From Chitinophagales bacterium (GTDB lineage Bacteria > Bacteroidota > Bacteroidia > Chitinophagales > UBA10324), in contig JANWXQ010000061.1 in NCBI GenBank assembly GCA_025057275.1, positions 1 to 36,682 of the forward strand: 36,682 nt of DNA, in the 5' to 3' direction. The notes under the pieces were generated by a model. It was not told the DNA's origin. It saw only the letters and a list, made by a program, of their open reading frames with translations, and did not search any database. The position numbers and the translations under genes are program-made. This document shows positions 1 through 7,743 of the stretch, in pieces; the first letter of the stretch is position 1; each line of letters starts with the position of its first letter.

Positions 1-1353
1 CGTATTGCTTTCTGTGAGCTTTACGACCCAGAAATCAATAGTTCCCTGATTGCCCGACACATCGCCGTCGCTTGACGATGCATTACCTGTCACCACAAAC
101 CAACCATCAACGGTTTGCTGAATGGAGGTAGCCCGATCATCATCTGTTCCACCCAGGCATTTCTGCCACTGGAGGGTTCCTGATCCATCCAGTTTTACGA
201 CCCAGTAATCGTAATTCCCCTGATTGCCCGACACATCACCATTGTTTGACTGTGAATACCCTGCCACCACATACCCCCCGTCAGCGGTTTGGCGAATGGA
301 GCTGGCCCAATCATCATCGGATCCGCCAAGGCACTTCTGCCACTGGAGGGTTCCTAATCCATCCAGTTTTACGACCCAGTAATCAAAATCGCCGTGATTT
401 CCTGATACATCGCCATTGTTTGAGTTGGCATAGCCTGCCACCACATACCCTCCGTCAGCGGTTTGCACAATGGTGTAAGCCATTTCAATACCTGTTCCGC
501 CCAGGCATTTCTGCCATTGGAGGGTTCCTGAGCCGTCCAGTTTTACGACCCAGAAATCATTAGATCCATGATTGCCCGACACATCACCATTATTTGACTC
601 CGAATACCCTGCCACCACATAACCCCCGTCAGTGGTTTGCTGAATGGAGAAAGCAGCGTCATAAAGCGTTCCACCCAGGCATTTCTGCCATTGGAGGGTT
701 CCTGACCCATCGAGTTTTACGACCCAGCAATCAGGTGATCCATGATTGCCAGACACATCGCCATTGTATGACCATGTATAGCCTGCCACCACATAGCCCC
801 CGTCAGTAGTCTGTTGAATGGACAAAGCATCATCCTCGAATGTTCCGCCCAGGCATTTTTGCCATTGGATATTTCCTGTGCCGTCCAGTTTTACGACCCA
901 GAAATCATTAGATCCATGATTGCCCGATACATCGCCATTGTTGGAGTATGTATAACCCGCCACCACATACCCCCCATCAGCGGTCTGCTGAATGGAGCGG
1001 GCAACATCATCACCTGTTCCGCCCAGGCATTTCTGCCACTGGATATTTCCTGACCCGTCCAGTTTTACGACCCAGAAATCATTAGATCCATGATTGCCCG
1101 ACACATCGCCGTTGTTGGAGTTGGTATATCCTGCCACCACATAACCCCCGTCAGCGGTTTGCTGAATGGAGTGAGCGAAATCTTGTTTTGATCCACCAAG
1201 ACATTGCTGCCACTGGATGGCTACCTGAGCATGAAGGGGCAGAAAGAAAAACCAGATGATCCACGAAGAAAGGAAAATTCCCCGCCGCAGATATGTTGCT
1301 GACAATAAAAACATGTTTCGGTAATTAGCCGGAGCTACTTGACGTGTTTTCAT
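1..1353 (-). CDS. Secreted 58-residue-repeat protein, partial (C-terminus outside window)
   Basis: Unrecognised specific function; an exported repeat protein. The frame stays open from the start at 1353 to the window edge (451 codons), so the C-terminus is missing; by analogy with its neighbours it should end in a T9SS sorting domain. The N-terminus has a basic stretch and then a hydrophobic segment ending in LPLHAQ, a plausible signal peptide; ATG 1314 is an alternative start that keeps only the hydrophobic part. The rest is at least seven copies of a 58-residue unit with the core WQKCLGGT, then QTADGGYVVAGY, then NNGDVSGNHG and WVVKLDG. Each unit carries one Cys. Such repeats are common in secreted Bacteroidota proteins and are probably beta-propeller-like (SBBP/delta-60 style); that fold is inferred. 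Only 37 bases separate its start from the restored end of the decayed paralogue upstream, so it may lack its own promoter. Confidence 0.85.
   Translation of the reverse strand, partial: MKTRQVAPANYRNMFLLSATYLRRGIFLSSWIIWFFFLPLHAQVAIQWQQCLGGSKQDFAHSIQQTADGGYVVAGYTNSNNGDVSGNHGSNDFWVVKLDGSGNIQWQKCLGGTGDDVARSIQQTADGGYVVAGYTYSNNGDVSGNHGSNDFWVVKLDGTGNIQWQKCLGGTFEDDALSIQQTTDGGYVVAGYTWSYNGDVSGNHGSPDCWVVKLDGSGTLQWQKCLGGTLYDAAFSIQQTTDGGYVVAGYSESNNGDVSGNHGSNDFWVVKLDGSGTLQWQKCLGGTGIEMAYTIVQTADGGYVVAGYANSNNGDVSGNHGDFDYWVVKLDGLGTLQWQKCLGGSDDDWASSIRQTADGGYVVAGYSQSNNGDVSGNQGNYDYWVVKLDGSGTLQWQKCLGGTDDDRATSIQQTVDGWFVVTGNASSSDGDVSGNQGTIDFWVVKLTESNT
70..1250 (-). repeat. Tandem 174-base repeat array inside the coding region
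   Basis: The string TGCCACCAC (plus strand) or a one-base variant recurs at about 88, 262, 436, 610, 784, 958 and 1132, an exact 174-base period (58 codons) with no length change between units. Neighbouring copies are very similar at DNA level, so unequal recombination could change copy number without breaking the frame. Confidence 0.92.
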
Positions 1354-1390
1354 TTTTATTCTTTTTTATTGACTGAACATACTCCATTCT

Positions 1391-1915
1391 TTACATCTTC
1401 TTCACAAATCTGCCTCTCTGTTTTCCCCGTTTATTTCCATCTCTACTATGTACATCCCTTGGCTAAGCGCAGCAAGGCTGAGGGTGGTGGCATTTTTTCC
1501 GGATGGAGTCATTTCTTTTTCAAAGATCACTTTTCCGGTCAGGTCAAACAGGCGGAGCCTGATGGGCGCATCTGAGGGAATTGAATTGCCATAAGTGATG
1601 GTGATTTCATCGGTGGCGGGATTGGGCCACAGTTGCATGTTTTTATTTTCCCTGGTAGAGAAGTCGGGAACGAAGGTGCTGTTCCCGGTCGGCTTTTCGA
1701 CCCAACACTCCGAATCTCCACGATGGCCAGACAGCCTGCGATCGTTGGATTTTGGATAGCCGGCTAACAAATGGCTACCGCCAACGGTTGGATAAACAGA
1801 GTCATCACGATTGCCACCTGTTCCGCCTAAGTATTTCTGCAAGAGCATCGTTGGTAGTCGCAGCGGAGAAATAATAAAAAGAAAATACCATGAGCAGGGG
1901 AATGATCGTTGACAT
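1391..1915 (-). pseudogene. Decayed short paralogue: signal peptide, one repeat, T9SS domain
   Basis: This is a broken relative of the two neighbouring repeat genes. ATG 1915 opens a signal-peptide-like segment (MSTIIPLLMVFSFYYFSAA) that reads into a stop near 1808. The repeat continues one base out of phase, from about 1848, as LQKYLGGT followed by a worn repeat (SNDRRLSGHRG where intact copies have NNGDVSGNHG). It then enters a T9SS sorting domain beginning LWPNPATDEI. A second frame change near 1425, at a run of four G, replaces the normal end; with one base added, the end reads GRFVKKM and stops at 1391, typical of T9SS cargo. Two frame lesions plus eroded consensus residues argue for real decay. 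A sequencing error could explain either indel but not the eroded motif. Confidence 0.8.
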
Positions 1916-2042
1916 AAGAAACAGGTTTAATTCATTAAATATAGGCAAAAAATTCAAAAGCAATCCGCAAGCAGTTACTCTGTAGGACGAATTTGTCCGT
2001 TGGCTTTCTTCATCCGATAAATAATGCTGACATCCGGCAGCC
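1916..2042 (-). promoter_or_regulatory. Upstream region shared with the next paralogue
   Basis: From GGCTG to the start codon this region is 130 bases, exactly as long as the region upstream of the pseudogene at 2298-3844. The two align without obvious gaps: GGATGAAGAA is shared, and so is TTTTGAA followed by TATATTTA here or TATCTTTA there. The last element resembles the Bacteroidota -7 box TAnnTTTG. It is probably a duplicated promoter region; the exact start site is not clear. Confidence 0.5.
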
Positions 2043-2297
2043 AGCAAATCCCCCGACGGGAAAGCAAAACGCTTTACTCCGCCGCCACGATACTCCGCCG
2101 CTTGCTTCCGCTGGAAGAGTGCAACCGCTTATTGAGGCCATTCAATCGCTGGCAGTCACGATGAGCACCCTGTGGATGAGCGGTATCTTCCACGCCGGGC
2201 GACCTCGCTTGCTTCTATACCGTCGCTAGCAGGGAACAGAAAGCCAACTCAGCCCCGACCGTAACCCTGCCGGGCGAGCAATCGCCGATCACGCTGT
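2043..2297. other. Intergenic stretch without a recognisable gene
   Basis: Lies between two decayed paralogues; together with the shared upstream region the gene-free gap is about 380 bases. It is richer in GC than the promoter-like part. Short open frames here have no recognisable content. I see no RNA gene and no convincing terminator; it may be residue of deleted sequence. Confidence 0.5.
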
Positions 2298-3844
2298 TTA
2301 CTGTTTGGTGAATTTGGCCAGGAAGCGACTGCGATTATTCCGAGCTTTGAGGAAGTAAACACCCGACGCCAGCGAGGAAACATCCAGGGTAATGTTTTGT
2401 TCAACTTGAAGTAGATAACGTGTCAGGCATTTTTGCCCCAGCATATCGTACACCGTCAGGTTTTCCACTAACTGTTCTTTGAGCTCAACCATCAGAAGGT
2501 TCGTAACAGGATTGGGGAATACAGAGAGGAACGGTTGGTGATGAGGCACTTCATCCACGCCCACAGGAAAAGAAAAATTAGCGACCCACACATCAATCAG
2601 TCCATGATTTCCGCTGACATCACCATTATTCGAATAAGTATGCCCTACCAAAGCAAAACTGCCGGCTGCTGTCTGAATAATGGACTTGCCCTGATCATCA
2701 GAAGTTCCGCCCAGGCAGAGCTGCGCTTGCAAAATGCCGGCACTATTCAATTTTGTGGCCCAGATTTCCAGGTTGCCGTGATTTCCGCTCACGTCACCGT
2801 TATCGGAATAGGTTATCCCCGTCGCTATGTAGCCACCATCAGCTGTCTCAATCACGGAATAGCCGTAATCTATTTCTGAGCCGCCCAGGCACTTTTGCCA
2901 CTGCAAATCACCAGATGTGTTGGTTTTCATTATCCAGAAGTCACTTGCTCCGTGGTTGCCGCTTACATCACCATCATTGGAACTGGTTGAACCCAATAGC
3001 ACGTAGTTTCCGTCAGTGGTTTGAATAACGGAAGAAGATTTGTCGTTAACAGATCCACCGAAACATTTCTGCCACTGCATTGCACCCGTGGAATCCAGTT
3101 TTACCAACCAGATATCATACCAACATGATGACCACTGACGTCGCCGTCATTGGAATAGGCCGAACAGGCCAGCAGATAGCCGCCGTCAGCAGTTTGAATG
3201 ACGGAGTTGGCCTCATCCCAGTTGGTTCCGCCATAACATTTCTGCCACTGGATGTTGCCGTTCATGTCCAGCTTGACCACCCAGGCATCGGCGGAGCCAT
3301 GGTTGCCGCTTACATTGCCGTTGTTTGACAGGGTCAGGCCAGCGATCATGTGTCCGCCATCCGATGTCATAATGAGGGAATAGGGGGTTTCCTGGTTTGA
3401 ACCTCCAAGGCATTTTTGCCACTGAATACCTTTGGCGCTATTCAGTTTTACCACCCATATATCGCCACCACCATGGTTGCCGCTGACATCGCCATCAATA
3501 GAAACGGATGTTCCCAGAAAGATATACCCGCTGTCTGCCGTTTGAAGGGCCATTGTAGCGCCATCGCCGAGCGATCCGCCCAGACACTTCTGTGACTGAA
3601 CGACTCCGCTGCGGCTTAGCTAAACCAGCCAGCCATCGCTTTGGCCGTGGTTACCGCTGACATCGCCGTCGCTGGACTGTACCTCGCCAGCTACCAGATA
3701 GCCGCCATCAAGGGTTTTAACAATAGAAGCGCCATAATCGTTATCCGATCCGCCGAGGCAGTTCTGCCATGCGATCGTTTGCGATCGTGCAAGATAACTT
3801 GTAAAAAAGACAAACGCTGTGATGAAAGAAATGATTGTTTTCAT
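2298..3844 (-). pseudogene. Decayed seven-repeat paralogue with T9SS sorting domain
   Basis: Starts at ATG 3844 with a clean signal peptide (MKTIISFITAFVFF, ending near ARSQ), then seven diverged copies of the 58-residue repeat, then a T9SS sorting domain (SVFPNPVTNLL to FLAKFTKQ). Two lesions break it. A TAG at 3620-3622 lies in frame inside the first repeat, exactly where all other repeats have the Lys of W-(V/L)-V-K-L; AAG to TAG would explain it. Near 3110-3125 the frame shifts by one base: GHHV runs into a stop, while YDIWLVKLDST continues in the next phase. Everything else still follows the consensus, so inactivation looks fairly recent. Readthrough or a sequencing error at one site cannot be excluded. 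Confidence 0.85.
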
Positions 3845-3971
3845 AACAAAGAATTTTAATCTACTAAAGATAGACAAAATGTTCAAAATTCATCCACACG
3901 ATGTTCCACTGCCAAAGAAATTTATCTATGGGACTTCTTCATCCAATAATAAATACTGACACCCATCAGCC
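3845..3971 (-). promoter_or_regulatory. Upstream region, second copy of the shared 130-base segment
   Basis: Colinear with the segment upstream of the pseudogene at 1391-1915 (same distance to the start codon). It carries TATCTTTA close to the start, a near match to the Bacteroidota -7 box. No good TTTG at the usual 20-base distance was found, so the promoter call is tentative. Confidence 0.45.
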
Positions 3972-4152
3972 GATAGGTGCTACAACGCAAAGGCAGCGCA
4001 CTTTGCATATGCCGTCGCGGTGACGCACTGCCGGTAGCTGGCCCCGGGTTATTGCATCAAAACCTGCTGCCGATCAAACGCAAAAAACCACATCTTGCTT
4101 ACGGGCTGGGGTTAAACCCGTCATGCATGCCGCAACAAAAAAATAGCTTGTT
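3972..4152. other. Intergenic stretch, nothing recognised
   Basis: Gap between the end of the acyl-CoA dehydrogenase gene and the repeat-gene upstream region (about 308 gene-free bases when that region is included). It contains an 11-base inverted repeat, GGGTTAAACCC, near 4113, without a following T-run on the relevant strand. No gene or RNA recognised. Confidence 0.5.
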
Positions 4153-5331
4153 CTACTTAAACGCATTGATTCCCGTAATATCCATGCCCGTAATGAGCAG
4201 ATGAATTTCGTGGGTGCCTTCGTAGGTGATCACGGATTCCAGGTTCATCATGTGTCGCATGATGGGATATTCGCCGGTAATACCCATGCCGCCGTGAATC
4301 TGCCGGGCTTCGCGCGCTATGTTCAGGGCCATTTCCACGGAATTGCGTTTGGCCATGGACACCTGGGCGGGAGTTGCGCGGTTTTCATTCATCAGCGTGC
4401 CGAGCCGCCAGACCATGAGCTGAGCCTTGGTGATTTCGGTGATCATTTCAGCCAGCTTTTTCTGAATCAGCTGGAATGAAGCAATGGGTTTACCGAACTG
4501 AATGCGCTGTTTGCTGTAACGTAAGGCGGAGTCGTAGCAGTCCATAGCAGCGCCCAGGGCGCCCCAGGCGATGCCATAGCGGGCTTTGGTCAGGCAGCCC
4601 AGCGGCCCTTTGAGGCCTTTGATATTGGGAAAAATGTTATGCTTGGGTACGCGCACGTTATCGAAGACCAGTTCGCCGGTGGCTGAAGCGCGCAGGCTCC
4701 ACTTGCCATGCGTTTCGGGAGTGGAAAAACCTTCCATGCCGCGTTCCACAATAAGACCGCGTATTTCGCCTTCAGGGTCTTTGGCCCAGACCACGGCAAT
4801 GTCGGCAAAGGGAGCGTTGCTGATCCACATTTTTGCCCCGTTCAGCACGACGTGGTCGCCGGCATCGTCAAAGCGCGTGATCATGTCGGCCGGATTGCTG
4901 CCGTAATCGGGTTCGGTGAGCCCAAAGCAACCCATGATCTGTCCTTTGGCCAGTCGGGGCAGATACCGTTGCTTTTGTTCTTCACTGCCATAGGCATAGA
5001 TGGGATACATGACCAGGCTGCCCTGTACGCTGGCGGTGGATCGAATTCCGCTGTCGCCGCGTTCCAGTTCCTGCATCATCAGCCCGTAAGTGATGTAGTC
5101 CAGGCCGGCGCCGCCATATTTTTCCGGGACGGTAGGGCCGAAGCAGCCCAGCTCTGCCAGCCCTTGAATGAGATGGGCGGGAAATGCGGATCGCTGGGCA
5201 TAATCTTCAATGATGGGGGAAAGCTCTTTTTTCACCCAGGCGCGTACGGTGTCGCGAATGAGCTTCTGTTCGTCGGTAAGCAGTTCGTCAACGAGGTAAT
5301 AGTCAGGATGCTGAAACGGGTCGTCGCGCAT
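4153..5331 (-). CDS. gcdH: Glutaryl-CoA dehydrogenase (acyl-CoA dehydrogenase family)
   Basis: Predicted FAD enzyme that oxidises and decarboxylates glutaryl-CoA to crotonyl-CoA in lysine and tryptophan breakdown; cytoplasmic. At 392 residues it has normal family length. Glutaryl-CoA-specific signs: Arg97 in GIRSTASVQGSLVMYP (the residue that binds the glutarate carboxylate in this family) and the catalytic Glu371 in TYEGTHEIH, followed by ITGMDITGINAF, the characteristic C-terminus. The acyl-CoA dehydrogenase signature GCFGLTEPDYGSNP is at about 134-147 and QIHGGMGITGEYP near 344. The start at ATG 5331 follows a TACCTTTG box closely. No other lysine-degradation gene is visible nearby. A general short-chain acyl-CoA dehydrogenase is the alternative, but Arg97 makes it less likely. 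Confidence 0.93.
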   Translation of the reverse strand: MRDDPFQHPDYYLVDELLTDEQKLIRDTVRAWVKKELSPIIEDYAQRSAFPAHLIQGLAELGCFGPTVPEKYGGAGLDYITYGLMMQELERGDSGIRSTASVQGSLVMYPIYAYGSEEQKQRYLPRLAKGQIMGCFGLTEPDYGSNPADMITRFDDAGDHVVLNGAKMWISNAPFADIAVVWAKDPEGEIRGLIVERGMEGFSTPETHGKWSLRASATGELVFDNVRVPKHNIFPNIKGLKGPLGCLTKARYGIAWGALGAAMDCYDSALRYSKQRIQFGKPIASFQLIQKKLAEMITEITKAQLMVWRLGTLMNENRATPAQVSMAKRNSVEMALNIAREARQIHGGMGITGEYPIMRHMMNLESVITYEGTHEIHLLITGMDITGINAFK

Positions 5332-5344
5332 AGGAAATTTTGCG

Positions 5345-5352
5345 CAAAGGTA
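5345..5352 (-). promoter_or_regulatory. Candidate -7 box (TACCTTTG) for the glutaryl-CoA dehydrogenase gene
   Basis: Exact match to the Bacteroidota -7 consensus TAnnTTTG, 13 bases upstream of the ATG. No clear TTTG lies at the usual distance upstream, so only half of the promoter is supported. Confidence 0.45.
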
Positions 5353-5379
5353 GGTAGCCAGGGGTGAGGAAACAGCGGT

Positions 5380-7311
5380 TTACTGAACGACCAGTTTGGC
5401 GATCTGGTGCCGACTGCCTGACGTGTCGGTCAGCTGCAATAAATAGATGCCCGGTTGCAGGGAAGCCGCAGACAGCGTGGTGGTGCCAGTGAGCCCATGT
5501 TGCTGAAGAAGCCGACCGTCCAGGTTGCGGACCAGCAGCCATGCAGGCGCCGGTTGGGCCAGTTGAACAGTAAAGCTGCCTGTGGCAGGATTGGGATGGA
5601 TGCGGAACCCGACATGGGTAGGTTCATTGGTGCCTACGCTATTCAGGGGTACGCTGAGCCTGACGGCAGCCAGGTTGTTGTTTGCAGCGATGTTGCGGGA
5701 AGTCAGCGGCCCCTCGGGTACGGACATGCCATAGGGTGCTGAAGTGTCGGTTTCAATCCGGGCCAGCAAAAGCAGATGCAGGGTGTCGGGGTGTGAAGAA
5801 GGCACAGCCATCAGGTCGGGCACATGCCAGGGATAAGCCATGACAACCGATTCACCGGGTTGCAGGGGAGGAATCGTGAGCGGCGCCACATCGTACGTAA
5901 CCGGAATAACGACGGAGGGGTCAAAGGCATTTTTAACCTGCAGACAGGCACCGGAAGTCAACCAGGGGGAAATCGGAGCACTGATGACCGAGCCGCCATC
6001 CCACGGATGCATGGGTTCATGCAGATAAATGTTATTCGAAAGGTTGCCATAGATTGCTGCGGGGTCCAGCCGGTGCAGAAAATCCGGCTTTCGCTGCCAG
6101 CAGGCCCACAGCTTATCCACATTGGCATGCAGCAGGTAGGTGAACGGATCCTGAAACGCTGTGTGTTTGCAGTTCATGGTCTTGCCCAGGTAGGTATGGG
6201 CAAGCCGGTGGTTCTGTTCCAGGGAATAAAAGAGATTTTTCAGATAGCCGCCCCAGAACCAGAGGAACTGATCGCCGCTGGGTGCCGCTTCGCTGGAGGT
6301 GATGACAGCCGCATCGGCATCAATGCTGTCTGGGGGGCCGGCAGCCACGGCACGCTCGATAACGTAGTTGGGTCGGCGGAAGTCGTCGGGCTGGTCGGGG
6401 CAAAACAAGCTATTCAGGCAGCTGAAATCCAGTCCGGAACGGGCAACAGAGCAATCGTAGTTGGCATCAAAACGGTGAAAGGGAGGGCCGCAACGGCCCT
6501 GGGCAGAACCCATAAAATCCGGGCTAAACAAGTTGATCCCATAGCTGTTTCGGGGGTCGGTGGTCCAATCCCAGTACGGCAGACGCAGCGTCGGATCGTA
6601 GGAGCGCAGCAACAGTTCAAAACGCATGACCAGCTCGCGATGCCAGGGCAGAAAGTTGGCCGTGTTGTGCACATGCGTGACGCGGTGAATCTGGTCCTGT
6701 TTGTCCCATAGGGAAACGGAATCAGGGTAGAACAGAGAGTCCAGACGTACCCATGCCTCAATCAGTGCAGCCCGCTGGGAATCGGTGAGTAAGGCGGCAT
6801 TGCAGCGGGGTTTGGTTAGTTCTTCCCCCAGCAGGATATATTTTTTCTCCGGGTTTCCGGAGGGCATAACGGAGTCATTCCAGGCCGAAGGCCAATACGG
6901 CTTTGCGGTAGAGGATGTCCAGTACAGGCGCAGGCGTTCCGTTCCTGAAGAGGGCGCATCGCCTCGGTTGGTAACCAGCACATAAATCCAGCCCGGTCGG
7001 TTGAACAGTAGCCAGTCGTGGTATTGGGGTGTTGACGTTGCGGGCGGAGACCAGGGAAGGCTGCCGGTAAAGGGAAACGGCTGCCAGTGTGGGTCGGGAT
7101 CAGTGGTAAACCAGATGGAAGGCGAGGCAAACGTATCCACCAGGGTCGAGGGTTCTGTGCCATGGTCTGCGGGAGCATCCGCAATAAACAGATCGGCCTG
7201 TGCCATACCCTGCGAGGCCATTAGGCAGAGAAGTGCTAAAGCAAGAATGGCTTTACGTGCAAAAACATTATCGGGGCGAGAAGCAGCAAAAGCCAGTCGT
7301 TGGCGGACCAT
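5380..7311 (-). CDS. Secreted tyrosinase-like copper protein with T9SS sorting domain
   Basis: Probable type-3 (binuclear) copper oxidase of the tyrosinase/polyphenol oxidase family, about 643 residues, exported. Start chosen at ATG 7311 because it gives a signal peptide (AILALALLCLMASQGMAQ) and leaves the divergent folB promoter free; an earlier in-frame start at 7497 would overlap folB. The CuA site is seen as HVHNTANFLPWHRE (residues about 213-225) followed by LPYWDWTTDP. The CuB site is seen as NHRLAH (about 367-372) and DPFTYLLHANVDKLW (about 389-403); here LLH replaces the usual LHH, but the His next to Ala-Asn-Val-Asp, the usual ligand, is kept. The last 75 residues are a T9SS domain (HPNPATGSF to IAKLVVQ). 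Substrate (phenols or tyrosine residues) cannot be read from sequence. Confidence 0.9.
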   Translation of the reverse strand: MVRQRLAFAASRPDNVFARKAILALALLCLMASQGMAQADLFIADAPADHGTEPSTLVDTFASPSIWFTTDPDPHWQPFPFTGSLPWSPPATSTPQYHDWLLFNRPGWIYVLVTNRGDAPSSGTERLRLYWTSSTAKPYWPSAWNDSVMPSGNPEKKYILLGEELTKPRCNAALLTDSQRAALIEAWVRLDSLFYPDSVSLWDKQDQIHRVTHVHNTANFLPWHRELVMRFELLLRSYDPTLRLPYWDWTTDPRNSYGINLFSPDFMGSAQGRCGPPFHRFDANYDCSVARSGLDFSCLNSLFCPDQPDDFRRPNYVIERAVAAGPPDSIDADAAVITSSEAAPSGDQFLWFWGGYLKNLFYSLEQNHRLAHTYLGKTMNCKHTAFQDPFTYLLHANVDKLWACWQRKPDFLHRLDPAAIYGNLSNNIYLHEPMHPWDGGSVISAPISPWLTSGACLQVKNAFDPSVVIPVTYDVAPLTIPPLQPGESVVMAYPWHVPDLMAVPSSHPDTLHLLLLARIETDTSAPYGMSVPEGPLTSRNIAANNNLAAVRLSVPLNSVGTNEPTHVGFRIHPNPATGSFTVQLAQPAPAWLLVRNLDGRLLQQHGLTGTTTLSAASLQPGIYLLQLTDTSGSRHQIAKLVVQ

Positions 7312-7354
7312 AGCGGTAAAGGCAAAGCTGATCAAATTTGAGCATCTTGCAGCT

Positions 7355-7720
7355 ATGTTGACCATCTCGCTTTGGGATGTCCGCTTGTTGGCTCCGGTGG
7401 GCGTAAGCGCAGAAGAGCAGCACCTGATGGCCGAATTATCTCTTGATGTGGAAGTGACGGTGCAAGCGCATGATGAAGTGCATTCCCTTGGTGACACGTT
7501 GGATTATCAGCGATTGGCGGAGGTGGTGCGGCAAGCGGTCAGCCGGCCGACCCCTTTGCTGGAGCAGGTTTGCCGGCAACTGATTGCAGCGGTAAGCGAA
7601 ATGGACGAGCGCATTGCCGCAATAACCGTTACGGTGCGCAAGCTGCATCCGGTGACCATGAAGGGCGTGGGCAGTGCCGGCGTTCGGCAACAGTGGCGCC
7701 GCGGGCAACAGGACGTTTAG
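7355..7720 (+). CDS. folB: Dihydroneopterin aldolase
   Basis: Converts 7,8-dihydroneopterin to 6-hydroxymethyl-7,8-dihydropterin and glycolaldehyde in folate synthesis; cytoplasmic, normally an octamer. At 121 residues it has the usual length. The family pattern is visible: ISLWDVRLLAPVGVSAEEQ at the N-terminus, then TLDYQRLAEVV with the conserved Tyr51, Glu70 in LLEQVC, and Lys96 in VRKLHP. ATG 7355 is the first start after the divergent tyrosinase-like gene (43 bases apart) and gives the standard N-terminus. The C-terminal tail (about residue 105 on) is more basic and less conserved. It is followed closely by the M3 peptidase gene. Confidence 0.9.
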   Translation: MLTISLWDVRLLAPVGVSAEEQHLMAELSLDVEVTVQAHDEVHSLGDTLDYQRLAEVVRQAVSRPTPLLEQVCRQLIAAVSEMDERIAAITVTVRKLHPVTMKGVGSAGVRQQWRRGQQDV

Positions 7721-7725
7721 CTTTG
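7718..7725 (+). promoter_or_regulatory. Candidate -7 box (TAGCTTTG) for the M3 peptidase gene
   Basis: Exact TAnnTTTG match overlapping the folB stop codon and 18 bases before the peptidase ATG. No good upstream TTTG element was found. Confidence 0.35.
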
Positions 7726-7743
7726 CCCCTTTACACCACTCGA

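Noticed and set aside
246-1053. Short plus-strand open frames across the repeat array
   Set aside because: They are mirror images of the 58-residue repeat on the minus strand.
70-1250. Regular repeats that could be taken for a CRISPR array
   Set aside because: The 174-base period is a whole number of codons and translates into a clear 58-residue protein repeat; there are no short repeats with unrelated spacers.
1391-3844. Programmed frameshifting as the explanation for the broken repeat genes
   Set aside because: The sites have no common slippery sequence, one lesion is a nonsense substitution, and the shorter copy has also lost consensus residues.
5824-6711. Plus-strand open frame of 295 codons opposite the tyrosinase-like gene
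   Set aside because: No recognisable domain, and the minus strand carries both copper sites and the T9SS domain.
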